Below, piece after piece: positions 1 to 6,804 of a stretch of 64,000 nucleotides of DNA (position 1 is its first letter; every line of letters starts with the position of its first letter). Under the pieces are notes generated by a model. The model searched no databases. It was not told the origin of the DNA and saw only the letters and a program-made list of their open reading frames with translations. Source of the stretch: Acidobacteriota bacterium (GTDB lineage Bacteria > Acidobacteriota > Terriglobia > Terriglobales > Acidobacteriaceae). The translations under genes were made by a program, and so were the position numbers. The stretch covers positions 1 to 64,000 of the forward strand of contig JAJZDM010000006.1 in assembly GCA_021806005.1 (NCBI GenBank), read 5' to 3'.

Positions 1-157
1 TGGTTGCGGCTACCTGAATGTTGCGCAGCTCGCCGCGCTCGGCATCCCACGCCGCGCGAAAGATTCCTTTGCGTGTGTCGGAGCCGAGCAGGATCCATCG
101 CGGCGTGGGCGGGACCTGAGTTGGGGCTGGTCCCGAGCCGGGCATGGAGTCCGCCAT
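1..157 (-). CDS. Lactonase-family (6-phosphogluconolactonase-like beta-propeller) protein, N-terminal fragment
   Basis: The reading frame runs off the left edge, so only about 52 N-terminal residues are visible. From the ATG at 145 it reads MPGSGPAPTQVPPTPRWILL and continues with GSDTRKGIFRAAWDAERGEL. The pattern of a hydrophobic strand, G-S-D-T-x-x-G-I, then a W/F-D-x-x-x-G-x-L strand is typical of the first blade of lactonase (YbhE/Pgl-type) seven-bladed propellers. An in-frame ATG at 157 would add MADS, and I used it as the outer bound. No signal peptide is visible, suggesting a cytoplasmic enzyme. The family call rests on one blade only. Confidence 0.5.
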   Translation of the reverse strand, partial: MADSMPGSGPAPTQVPPTPRWILLGSDTRKGIFRAAWDAERGELRNIQVAAT

Positions 158-284
158 CGCCCTCAGTGCAAAGGGAAGCGGGGGAAAAGAGCGGAGCATC
201 TGTCTTCGCGTCGTCCGGGATTGCATCTGGCCTGCACCTCGTGGGTGTACTCCGGAAGAGCCCGGTCCTGCGGCGGGGCCTGGT

Positions 285-731
285 CTACAGGGTTTCCGCC
301 AGCGCTTGTGGTTCCCCGGGAAGCTTGTAGTCGAACTCTTCGGGATGGGTCATGGGTCCGATGACGGGCAAGGTGGGAAGGTTGGCGGTATGGCCAGCCT
401 CCTCGACCACGGCGGCCACCTGATGCAGCACCTCATCGACGCTCATCGTATACATTTCGCGGCCGTTGTCATAGCCGCTCTCGATGGCCTGTTTGAGATA
501 CCGACCCGCGGCCTGCGCGGCAAGGTAGTCCGTAATCACCTTTCCGTTGCGGCGCTTCTGTTCCACCCATGCCTGGTTAGGCATAGCGATCCACAACGGC
601 TTTCCATTTATGGCAAAGCGTATATCTGTCGCATCGGCGTGGCGGGTTGCAATGGCCACCACCGTGCCCTTCCAGACGCAGTGCAGCTTTTCGGAGGTCC
701 AACGGTCGGTTGCTACAAAGTCTTCGTACAT
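285..731 (-). CDS. Conserved hypothetical protein
   Basis: A 148-residue soluble protein if it starts at the ATG at 731 (MYEDFVATDRW), which has a purine-rich GAAAGAG stretch just upstream. The frame is open to 935, but the extra N-terminal residues look like translated spacer. Visible features are a short strand-rich half with an IRFAINGKPLWIAMP-like segment and a helical C-terminal half. There is no signal peptide, membrane helix or metal motif. I do not recognise the family. The segment around TATRHADATDIRFAINGKP resembles small proteins that bind or modify ligands through a beta sheet, but this is not enough for a function. It lies upstream of the lactonase-like gene on the same strand with a gap of about 130 bp. 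Confidence 0.6.
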   Translation of the reverse strand: MYEDFVATDRWTSEKLHCVWKGTVVAIATRHADATDIRFAINGKPLWIAMPNQAWVEQKRRNGKVITDYLAAQAAGRYLKQAIESGYDNGREMYTMSVDEVLHQVAAVVEEAGHTANLPTLPVIGPMTHPEEFDYKLPGEPQALAETL

Positions 732-826
732 GGCTCTTTCAGGGTAGACGCTGGGTCTTGCGTAAGGCAAGCTGCCGGTCTGGAATCCGTCCGGCAAGGG
801 GGCGTTGTGAAACCCCCTCTGCTTTT

Positions 827-836
827 GATTTATACT
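827..836. promoter_or_regulatory. Possible -10 element(s) in the divergent gap
   Basis: The 244-bp gap between the hypothetical gene (minus) and the DUF481 gene (plus) contains TATACT at 831-836 on the plus strand, and TATAAA on the minus strand overlapping it. Neither has a convincing -35 box at 16-18 bp. It is the only AT-rich spot in the gap, so it may serve one or both genes. Confidence 0.25.
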
Positions 837-975
837 CCTGACATCCTGTTCGGAGTCCGCCATCAGGAACGTCCGCGGATGACGCTCACTCCCTTTGTTC
901 ATTCGATCGAAGCGTCCGGTGGCTTGATCTTTCAAAACTCGCTTTCTTTCTTGGCATCCCTACAAGGACTATCCC

Positions 976-2166
976 GTGCGTACACCGCTGCTAACGCTTT
1001 TTCTTCTCCAGCCATTCGTTCTGGCTGTGTTTGTACCGGCTCAAACTCCGGCCAGGCCCGCGGTGAAGCCGGAAGCCGGGAGCCCGCCAGATGTTCTGAT
1101 CTTCGCGAACGGAGATCGCCTTACCGGCAAGCTGGAGGGTGTTACGGCTGGAAACGTCGTTTTCGATAGCGACATGGCGGGTAAACTCACGATCTCGATT
1201 GATAAAATCAAGGAGTTGCGTTCGGGTGCTCAGTTTGCTCTTCTCCGCAAAGGGGTGATCGTCAAGAAGCAGGCGGTTCCGGAGGGTTCTGTGGAGGTAG
1301 CCGGCGGGAGCCTCAAGCTGACCCCGGCACAGGGGCAGGCTCCTGCCGAGGTTCCCGCCAGCCAGGTGAACTACCTGATCGACCGCGCCTCCTTTGACAA
1401 GACGATAAGCCAGAAGCCTGGACTCTTCGGTGGATGGAGCGGCACGCTTACCGGCGGCGCGAGCATAGAGCGCTCCACAACGAGCGGCACCACCATGAAC
1501 GCGAGCGCGGCGCTGGTGCGGGCCATCCCTGGGGTTCCGTGGATGGATCCCAGCAACCGCACGATTGTGAACATCAATGAGAGTTATGGAAAGCTCTCCA
1601 CGCCGGTGATTCCGCCTACCGTTCCAGCCTCACCGCTGAGCGTGGTGGTCACCAGCATCTTTCACGCGGGACTGGAGCGAGACGAGTACTTCAGTCCTCG
1701 ATTGTTTGCCTTGGGACATGTCGCCTTTGACCATAACTTTGGTCAAGGCCTGGAGCTCCAGCAGGTCTACGGAGGCGGTATTGGCTATACGGTGATCAAG
1801 GATTCCAGGCAGGAACTCGATGTCAAGGCAGACATGCAGTACGAAGAGCAGCAGTACTTCTCTTCTACCGTTGGTGGGGTCACCACTACCACACCTTCGG
1901 TGAATATCATCGGCTCTACCTTCTTTGAGGGGTATACCCGTAACCTGCCGCACAAGGTTCTCTTTACGGAGACGGCCAGCGTGCTGCCCGGGTGGAATAA
2001 CCTGAGTGCGTTCTCCGCGGATCTGACGGCCGCACTCACGATGCCGGTCTTCAAGCGCCTGAGCGCGACGGCATCGGTGGATGACGGCTTCCTCAACGAT
2101 CCAGCGCAGTACTACCAGAAGAACTCCTTCCAGTTCATCACCGGGGTTACCTACGTTCTGCCGTAG
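976..2166 (+). CDS. DUF481 family exported beta-barrel-like protein (YdiY-like)
   Basis: A 396-residue protein starting at GTG 976, with AAGGA about 6 bases upstream. Residues 1-23 form a signal peptide (LLTLFLLQPFVLAVFVPAQ). After a short Pro/Ala linker comes a small beta domain with NGDRLTGKLEGV and ISIDKIKEL, a motif often found ahead of DUF481 barrels. The last 230 residues alternate hydrophobic strands and turns and end in FQFITGVTYVLP, a typical outer-membrane terminal strand. DUF481 proteins (YdiY, a salt-induced outer membrane protein) are outer-membrane beta-barrels of unknown substrate. The next gene also encodes an exported barrel, but a 290-bp gap makes an operon uncertain. Confidence 0.75.
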   Translation: MRTPLLTLFLLQPFVLAVFVPAQTPARPAVKPEAGSPPDVLIFANGDRLTGKLEGVTAGNVVFDSDMAGKLTISIDKIKELRSGAQFALLRKGVIVKKQAVPEGSVEVAGGSLKLTPAQGQAPAEVPASQVNYLIDRASFDKTISQKPGLFGGWSGTLTGGASIERSTTSGTTMNASAALVRAIPGVPWMDPSNRTIVNINESYGKLSTPVIPPTVPASPLSVVVTSIFHAGLERDEYFSPRLFALGHVAFDHNFGQGLELQQVYGGGIGYTVIKDSRQELDVKADMQYEEQQYFSSTVGGVTTTTPSVNIIGSTFFEGYTRNLPHKVLFTETASVLPGWNNLSAFSADLTAALTMPVFKRLSATASVDDGFLNDPAQYYQKNSFQFITGVTYVLP

Positions 2167-2281
2167 GTTCCTGGGCTGGCAAGGGCAGGGGGGAGACTCC
2201 TGGGGGCGAAGCGGGCACCTCGTGAAATGCCTCCCTTTCGTACCCTCCGGGCTGTACCCCGGCTCCCTCCGGGGCTCCGGG

Positions 2282-2326
2282 ATGTTCTAATGGCATTTAG
2301 AGGCAAATAGCCAGCAATGTTCTAAT
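2282..2326. repeat. Short direct repeat ATGTTCTAAT x2
   Basis: ATGTTCTAAT occurs at 2282-2291 and again at 2317-2326, 35 bp apart, in the gap between the DUF481 gene and the next outer-membrane gene. The gap also contains repeated CTCCGGG words. No function is assigned. Confidence 0.35.
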
Positions 2327-2457
2327 AGATGGATGCATGCCTGCCACCTGGGAGGGCAAAGAGTACTCTCTCCGCCCCACTCGGCAAACAGTGCCTGTTG
2401 GGGACCGCGAAGCGGGGAACCCGGGCCCAGCAGCAGATCTTCAGGAGTTCAGATTCG

Positions 2458-3201
2458 ATGTTTGATGTGCGGAGATTGACGGTAAAGTTGGTTTTTTCGA
2501 GTTTGGCGGCGTGCCTGCTGGCAGGAGCGTTTGTTCCGGCGACAGCCCAGACTCAAAACAAAAAGAAAAAGAAGCAGAAGCAGCAGGAGAGCGCCGTCCA
2601 CCACGAGACGAATGCTACCCGGCTTGAGCGCATCCGCCTGGCCACGAAACAGACCTATTCCTATCGCTATGAGATTATCGGCGGGGGCGGTCTGCTGCGC
2701 TTTCGCAGCGGAGAGTACCTGCAGAAGAACAATGAGGTTACCTGGGCTGCGGCGTTCAACTACTATCTGAATCGCAAGTTCGCTCTGGTGGGCGATGCCC
2801 GCGGTTCGTTTGGAAACGCTCGTGCGTACACCGGCATCAGCAACCCCTACGGTGTGTATCGGCCACAGATCAATGAGTACTTCTTTCTGGGCGGTGTGAG
2901 CTATCGCTTTTACACCAGGCAAAAGCTTGCGGTGAGCGTTCAGGGGCTCGGCGGTGACGCCTGGGGTGTCTTCAGCGGCGGCAGCAAAGGGATTCCTTCG
3001 ACGCTTCTTGGGCTGTGGCATAGCGACCAGCGCCCGGCCTTTTCCAGCGGGGTGAGCTTGGACTACAACCTAGCTCCGAATTGGGCGGCGCGGGTTACAC
3101 CCACCTGGATTGGGACCGACTTCATCGGCCCGAATGGAGCGAGCATACAGAATAACTTCGGTATCAACTTTGGCATCCTGTATCGTTTTGGCCAGCGCTA
3201 A
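2458..3201 (+). CDS. Exported outer-membrane beta-barrel-like protein
   Basis: A 247-residue protein. I chose ATG 2458 (MFDVRRLTVKL) because AGGAG sits about 12 bases upstream and a signal peptide follows directly (residues 1-27, LVFSSLAACLLAGAFVPATA-Q). The frame is open to 2329, but the upstream part is not protein-like. Right after the cleavage site is a strongly basic stretch (QNKKKKKQKQQE), then strands such as RYEIIGGGGLLRF and NYYLNRKFALVGDARGSF. It ends FGINFGILYRFGQR, close to the aromatic-terminated last strand of outer-membrane barrels. Small acidobacterial eight-strand-like barrels of this kind are usually annotated only as outer membrane proteins. No enzymatic motif is seen. Confidence 0.7.
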   Translation: MFDVRRLTVKLVFSSLAACLLAGAFVPATAQTQNKKKKKQKQQESAVHHETNATRLERIRLATKQTYSYRYEIIGGGGLLRFRSGEYLQKNNEVTWAAAFNYYLNRKFALVGDARGSFGNARAYTGISNPYGVYRPQINEYFFLGGVSYRFYTRQKLAVSVQGLGGDAWGVFSGGSKGIPSTLLGLWHSDQRPAFSSGVSLDYNLAPNWAARVTPTWIGTDFIGPNGASIQNNFGINFGILYRFGQR

Positions 3202-3267
3202 GCCATTTTCCCTGTACGTGTAACGGGAGCCGCGACACGCATGGGCGTTATCCTCGGATCTTTGTTG

Positions 3268-3289
3268 CGCTGCAGGTTTGCCTGCAGCG
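3268..3289. terminator. Hairpin, possible terminator
   Basis: CGCTGCAGG (3268-3276) and CCTGCAGCG (3281-3289) form a perfect 9-bp stem with a TTTG loop, 67 bp after the outer-membrane protein gene. There is no run of T after it, so it may be an RNA-stabilising or Rho-assisted end rather than a classical terminator. Confidence 0.45.
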
Positions 3290-3368
3290 GAGCAAGGAGA
3301 GCGCTACCGCAAGTCCTCTCCAGGGCGCCCGGCAACAGGAAGATTTTGCCAGGGGGTAGAATATTCCT

Positions 3369-3644
3369 ATGTCCAAAGGCTGGGAATCGAAGGGTGCCGA
3401 GGAGCAGCAGGCGGAGGCTGAGCGCAGGGCCGAATCAACCTCCGGGCAGACTCCCGAGGCCGTGCGGGCCGAGGTAGCCCGCGTCGAGGCGGAGCGCAGG
3501 CGCCGCGTCCAATCACTGGAGCTCCAGCGGGAGCGGGTTTTATCGGAGCGCACCTCAAACGCTCACCGCCGTAGTGCTCTGGAACTGGCTCTGGCCACAA
3601 TCGAGCGGGAGTTGGAGCAACTCGGCTGGTCGATCAAGGTTTGA
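3369..3644 (+). CDS. Small charged helical protein, function unknown
   Basis: A 91-residue protein made almost wholly of charged helix: residues 10-60 are rich in Glu, Arg, Ala and Gln (EEQQAEAERRAE, VARVEAERRRRVQSLEL), consistent with a coiled coil. The C-terminal 25 residues (ALELALATIERELEQLGW) form an amphipathic helix. There is no signal peptide or membrane segment. The codon pattern fits the surrounding genes and AGGGGGT lies upstream of the start. I do not recognise a family. A heptad-like pattern suggests self-association or partner binding, but this is inference. Confidence 0.6.
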   Translation: MSKGWESKGAEEQQAEAERRAESTSGQTPEAVRAEVARVEAERRRRVQSLELQRERVLSERTSNAHRRSALELALATIERELEQLGWSIKV

Positions 3645-3795
3645 CACTCAGACCGGCTCCGGCCGATCGCGACTCGCTGGGATGGGCGCTCTCCTCACCT
3701 TTGAGGCGGAGTGCGTGTCGAGATTGAAGAGTCGCTCCCAAAGCAAAAATGTAGCCGCTGCACGGAGAATCAGCATAACCGGACCCCATTGAGCG

Positions 3796-3836
3796 TCCTG
3801 AGAGGCGGTCTTTTCTCAGGAAAAGGTGCCTCTCAG
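3796..3836. repeat. Two overlapping, mutually exclusive inverted repeats
   Basis: CTGAGAGGC (3798-3806) pairs perfectly with GCCTCTCAG (3828-3836). The same left arm, as TCCTGAGA (3796-3803), pairs perfectly with TCTCAGGA (3814-3821). Only one hairpin can form at a time in a transcript. Confidence 0.6.
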
Positions 3837-3948
3837 ACCTTTGCTCCGGCAGAGGAGCCCCGTTTCCGTTTTCGAAACGATTCGTTCGGGGATGCAATCG
3901 CCTTCGTCCCGGTTGCCGGATATTCCGACGGGGATGCGCGGCAGAGCC

Positions 3949-3990
3949 TTCCTTCTGCTCCGGCAGGGAAGGCTGCCGGAGCAGAAGGAA
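3949..3990. repeat. 18-bp perfect inverted repeat with 6-base loop
   Basis: TTCCTTCTGCTCCGGCAG (3949-3966), loop GGAAGG, then CTGCCGGAGCAGAAGGAA (3973-3990) form a perfect 18-bp stem. It lies 57 bp past the stop codon of the minus-strand anti-sigma-like gene. No T-run follows on either strand. Confidence 0.85.
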
Positions 3991-4046
3991 CCAGGAAAGA
4001 CGCCCATGGAGGAGGAAGCTCCGCAGGATGGTGCGGGAAGATGCCG

Positions 4047-4334
4047 CTACCGTTCTTCGTCGTTGCTCGCGTTCTGATCCTTCAGCTTGCTGGCGATGTT
4101 GGACCAGACGGCGTCGCTGGGGTCACCCATGGGCTCAAAGAGACTCTTGGCCTGCTCGGCGATGGTCTCCAGATCGCGCACCAGGGCGGCACAGTTGGCA
4201 TGTTCCCGGAAGAAGTTGGCGAAGCGGGGGTCGGCGCTGATGGAGCCGCCGCTGGCTTCAAAGAGTTCCGGAAGGTACTCTTCAAACTCGGCAGTGGTCA
4301 TCTTGTCGAGGTTGATTGAGGCGAGGTCCTTCAT
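4047..4334 (-). CDS. Small anti-sigma-factor-like protein downstream of the sigma factor
   Basis: A 95-residue soluble protein whose ATG overlaps the stop of the sigma-factor gene (ATGA), so the two are very likely translationally coupled. The sequence (TTAEFEEYLPELFEASGG, then FREHANCAALVRDLETIAE) resembles the helical N-terminal domain of zf-HC2 anti-sigma factors, where a His-x3-Cys-x2-Cys zinc site normally lies in the second helix. Here only one His (HANC) and one Cys remain, so a canonical zinc site cannot form. There is also no transmembrane helix. Gene order supports a role in controlling the sigma factor; the fold assignment is inference. The gene ends beside a large hairpin. Confidence 0.7.
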   Translation of the reverse strand: MKDLASINLDKMTTAEFEEYLPELFEASGGSISADPRFANFFREHANCAALVRDLETIAEQAKSLFEPMGDPSDAVWSNIASKLKDQNASNDEER

Positions 4335-4993
4335 CGCGATGCCTCCATCAGCCGGTTTTCAGGCTGCAGGTTCTGAGGGTCGCGCAGCAGTTCGCGCAGC
4401 CGCAGGCGAGCCTTGTGGAGTTGAGACTTGCTGTTGCCGGTGGAGCACTCCAGCATGGTGGCGATTTCGTTGTGTTCGAAGCCCTCCACGTCATGGAGCA
4501 CGAAGACCATCCGGTACCCGGGAGGGAGCATGGCGACGGCGCGCTCCAGCGTCACGCGGTCCACGGAGCCCGAGAGCAGGGTGTCGCGGGAGCCGAAGTC
4601 ACGCTTGGGCGCATCCTCCTCAGACGGGTTGATGGTCTCTTCCAGAGAGACCAGTTGAAGGCCCTTCTTACGCAGATGCATGAGAACAAGGTTGACCGTG
4701 AGGCGGTGCAGCCAGGTGGAGAAGGCGCTTTCGCCGCGGAAGCTGTCCAGCTTGCGGAAGAGATGAAGAAAGGCCTCCTGGGTCATATCCTCGGCCTCTG
4801 AGACGTTGCCGAGCATGCGCAGGCAGAGCGTATAGACACGCCGTTTGTGGAGGGCGTAGAGTCGCGCAAAGGCATCGGGGTCGCCTTTCTTTGCGCGCTC
4901 AATGGCGTCGGCTTCGCCGGCGATTGGAGCATTCCGCTTGAACAAGCCGGGGTTCGGTTCCGTCTGCATTCTTGGTAGGCCTTGAAGTTCCAT
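4331..4993 (-). CDS. RNA polymerase sigma-70 family (ECF/RpoE-type) sigma factor
   Basis: About 220 residues from ATG 4993 (MELQGLPRMQTEPN). ATG 4969 is an alternative with CAAGG upstream. Region 2 reads FARLYALHKRRVYTLCLRML followed by EAEDMTQEAFLHLFRKLDSF and the -10-recognition helix FSTWLHRLTVNLVLMHLRKK. Region 4 reads LERAVAMLPPGYRMVFVLHD, then EIATMLECSTGNSKSQLHKA, the helix-turn-helix for -35 recognition. A roughly 60-residue linker with EDAPKRDFGSRD separates the two. The length and two-region layout are those of group 4 (ECF) factors. Its last codons overlap the start of the anti-sigma-like gene. In the upstream gap the minus strand reads AGTTACAGTTACAGT (about 5053-5069), a tandem GTTACA that could belong to its promoter. 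Confidence 0.92.
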   Translation of the reverse strand: MELQGLPRMQTEPNPGLFKRNAPIAGEADAIERAKKGDPDAFARLYALHKRRVYTLCLRMLGNVSEAEDMTQEAFLHLFRKLDSFRGESAFSTWLHRLTVNLVLMHLRKKGLQLVSLEETINPSEEDAPKRDFGSRDTLLSGSVDRVTLERAVAMLPPGYRMVFVLHDVEGFEHNEIATMLECSTGNSKSQLHKARLRLRELLRDPQNLQPENRLMEASR

Positions 4994-5235
4994 AGATAAG
5001 TCTGTCCGTTCCTGGCCAGATACGGCCCGCTGATCGAACGGCGCAGGGACACTACTGTAACTGTAACTCTCCGCGCTGGATAAAAGTTTCAGATGCTTGG
5101 ACGAAGCAAACCCTCTGCAGGGTTGTCCTCCGGGGGAGGCCGGGCGCGGAGAGAAGGGCAAATCCTAGATTTTACGGTGGATGATGGTTTCTACCGGGAG
5201 GTTCGGCGTCGTACACACGGGTATTTTGTTGGTCT

Positions 5236-6480
5236 TCAGCTTCCCAGGAATCGGGCGTAGAGAGAGCGAGCCAGCCCGACGTCCGTGGTGCCCTGCACGA
5301 GGGCCCGGCCGTCGGGGAAGACGGTGAGGGTGTAGGCACCGTAGCTGAAGCGAAGGAGAAGACCGTTGGCGCGGGCGTCGCGGACCTCTCCGAGACGATC
5401 CAGACGGGTTTTCAACTCGCCAAGGTCGATGGAGTGCTGATGCTGATGGATCTGTACCGAGTTGCGTCCACAAAGGGTGATGTGCGGCCGCTGTTCACCG
5501 GAGAGCGCGCGGAAGTTGCGCTGGTCGCAGACCTCGCATCCGGGCCGGGGGGCGCCGGTGGAGATCTCGGAGCGAAACAGGGTCCCCTGGGGGTTCGGAG
5601 TCCAGAGATCAAAGGAGACAAGGGAGCGGCGCATCAGGTGGGGTTGATGGGTGAGAAACTTCAGGGCCTCTGTCGTCTGAATCGAGGCGGCCAGGTTGAC
5701 GGCCATGGACAGAATGCCGGCGGTGTCGCAGGTCTCCAGGTTGCCGGAGGGCGCCGAAGGGAAGATGCAGGCCAGACAGGCGGTCGGTTCGACAACCGGC
5801 GCTGCTTGGCTGCATGCTGTTGCATCCTTTTCTGCAGGGCCGGATATGGTTTGGCTGGCCGGTCTGGGCAGGATGTTCATGGTGGCCGCGTAGGCGCCGA
5901 CGGCGGCGGCGTAGATCCAGGGGCGGCCGTCACGGACGCAGAGGTCGTTGATCAGGTAGCGGGTCTCGTAGTTGTCCGTGCAATCCAGGACGAGATCTGC
6001 AGCCAGGAACTGGGCGGCGTTCCGGGGGACCAGATCGGCGACGTGCGCTGTGACCTGGACGCTGGAGTTGATGCGCGCCAGATGGCGGCGTGCAGCTTCT
6101 GCCTTGGGCAGAGCCAGGTGGGCATCCGCTTCGTCGAAGAGCATCTGACGCTGCAGGTTGGATGGTTCCACGAAGTCCCTGTCGATGAGGGTGAGGTGAC
6201 CTACGCCGGCTCTTGCGAGCAGGCTGGCGGTGGCGGCTCCCGTGGCGCCTACGCCGACGATGACCACATGGGCGCGGCCGAGCAGGTGCTGGCCGGCTTC
6301 GCCGATGCCGGCAAAGAGAACCTGCCGGGAGTAGCGTTCGCGGTCGGTGATGGCGTGATCCGGGAGGGCGTGCGAGAGGGCTGCGGGATGCTCCGGAGGG
6401 GTCTCCGAATTTGCTTCCGGACCCGCGTCAGGAGCCGGGTTCGCGTCGAGGTTGCCGGGGTCGGAGAGGAACGCGGACAT
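5236..6480 (-). CDS. ThiF/MoeB/HesA-family sulfur-carrier adenylyltransferase
   Basis: 414 residues from ATG 6480 (MSAFLSDPGN). Residues 1-50 are a Pro/Ala-rich leader. The E1-like fold begins with DRERYSRQVLFAGIGEAGQ and contains the ATP-binding GVGATGAA loop, LIDRDFVEPSNLQRQ, and the acidic DCTDNYETRYLIND motif. A zinc site is formed by CLAC and CEVC. The Cys in NLETCDTAGIL matches the catalytic cysteine region of MoeB/ThiF. These enzymes adenylate the C-terminal Gly-Gly of a ubiquitin-like sulfur carrier (MoaD or ThiS) for molybdopterin or thiamine synthesis. The last 75 residues (DLGELKTRLDRLGEVRDARAN onward) form an extra beta-rich domain rather than a rhodanese. No carrier gene is adjacent, so the pathway is undecided. 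Confidence 0.88.
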   Translation of the reverse strand: MSAFLSDPGNLDANPAPDAGPEANSETPPEHPAALSHALPDHAITDRERYSRQVLFAGIGEAGQHLLGRAHVVIVGVGATGAATASLLARAGVGHLTLIDRDFVEPSNLQRQMLFDEADAHLALPKAEAARRHLARINSSVQVTAHVADLVPRNAAQFLAADLVLDCTDNYETRYLINDLCVRDGRPWIYAAAVGAYAATMNILPRPASQTISGPAEKDATACSQAAPVVEPTACLACIFPSAPSGNLETCDTAGILSMAVNLAASIQTTEALKFLTHQPHLMRRSLVSFDLWTPNPQGTLFRSEISTGAPRPGCEVCDQRNFRALSGEQRPHITLCGRNSVQIHQHQHSIDLGELKTRLDRLGEVRDARANGLLLRFSYGAYTLTVFPDGRALVQGTTDVGLARSLYARFLGS

Positions 6481-6804
6481 ATATCTGGAGTATACGTTCG
6501 CGGTGGGGCCTGGAGGGGCTCCTGGAAACGCCTGGGCGGTTCGGCTTTGGCAGGAAGGCAACTGTAAAATGATAGTGATACGGAACCGTGGAAGGGGAGT
6601 GCTTTTGCCGCTTTGCGGTACAGGCCGCCGCAGGATGGAGCATCGCAGAGGACTGGTAGGCGGCATTCCAAATTGAGGGTTGAGAGGAAGGCGGCGTTGG
6701 CGCGGAGCGAGTGGTTGAGCGAGCGCGAGAGAGAGCGACGCCCCGCGCGCCTGCTGGAGGTTGGGGGGCCAGGGGGAACTGTGCAGCAGGCCCGCTGCTG
6801 GCGG
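6481..6804. other. 324-bp divergent intergenic region
   Basis: Lies between the divergent moeB-like gene and the Omp85 gene. The only AT-rich patch is GTAAAATGATAGTG near 6563-6576, a possible -10 for the plus-strand operon without a clear -35. No gene is supported here. Confidence 0.35.

Larger units (their letters stand above)
3645..4046. other. 402-bp structured intergenic region
   Basis: No convincing gene lies between the convergent small-helix gene and the anti-sigma-like gene. The stretch is instead full of inverted repeats: competing hairpins at 3796-3836 and an 18-bp perfect stem at 3949-3990 (listed separately). The word GCTCCGGCAG of the large stem also occurs alone near 3844-3853. 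Confidence 0.6.

Noticed and set aside
5434-6567. 377-residue open frame antisense to the MoeB-like gene
   Set aside because: Opposite a gene with clear E1-like motifs; no independent support.
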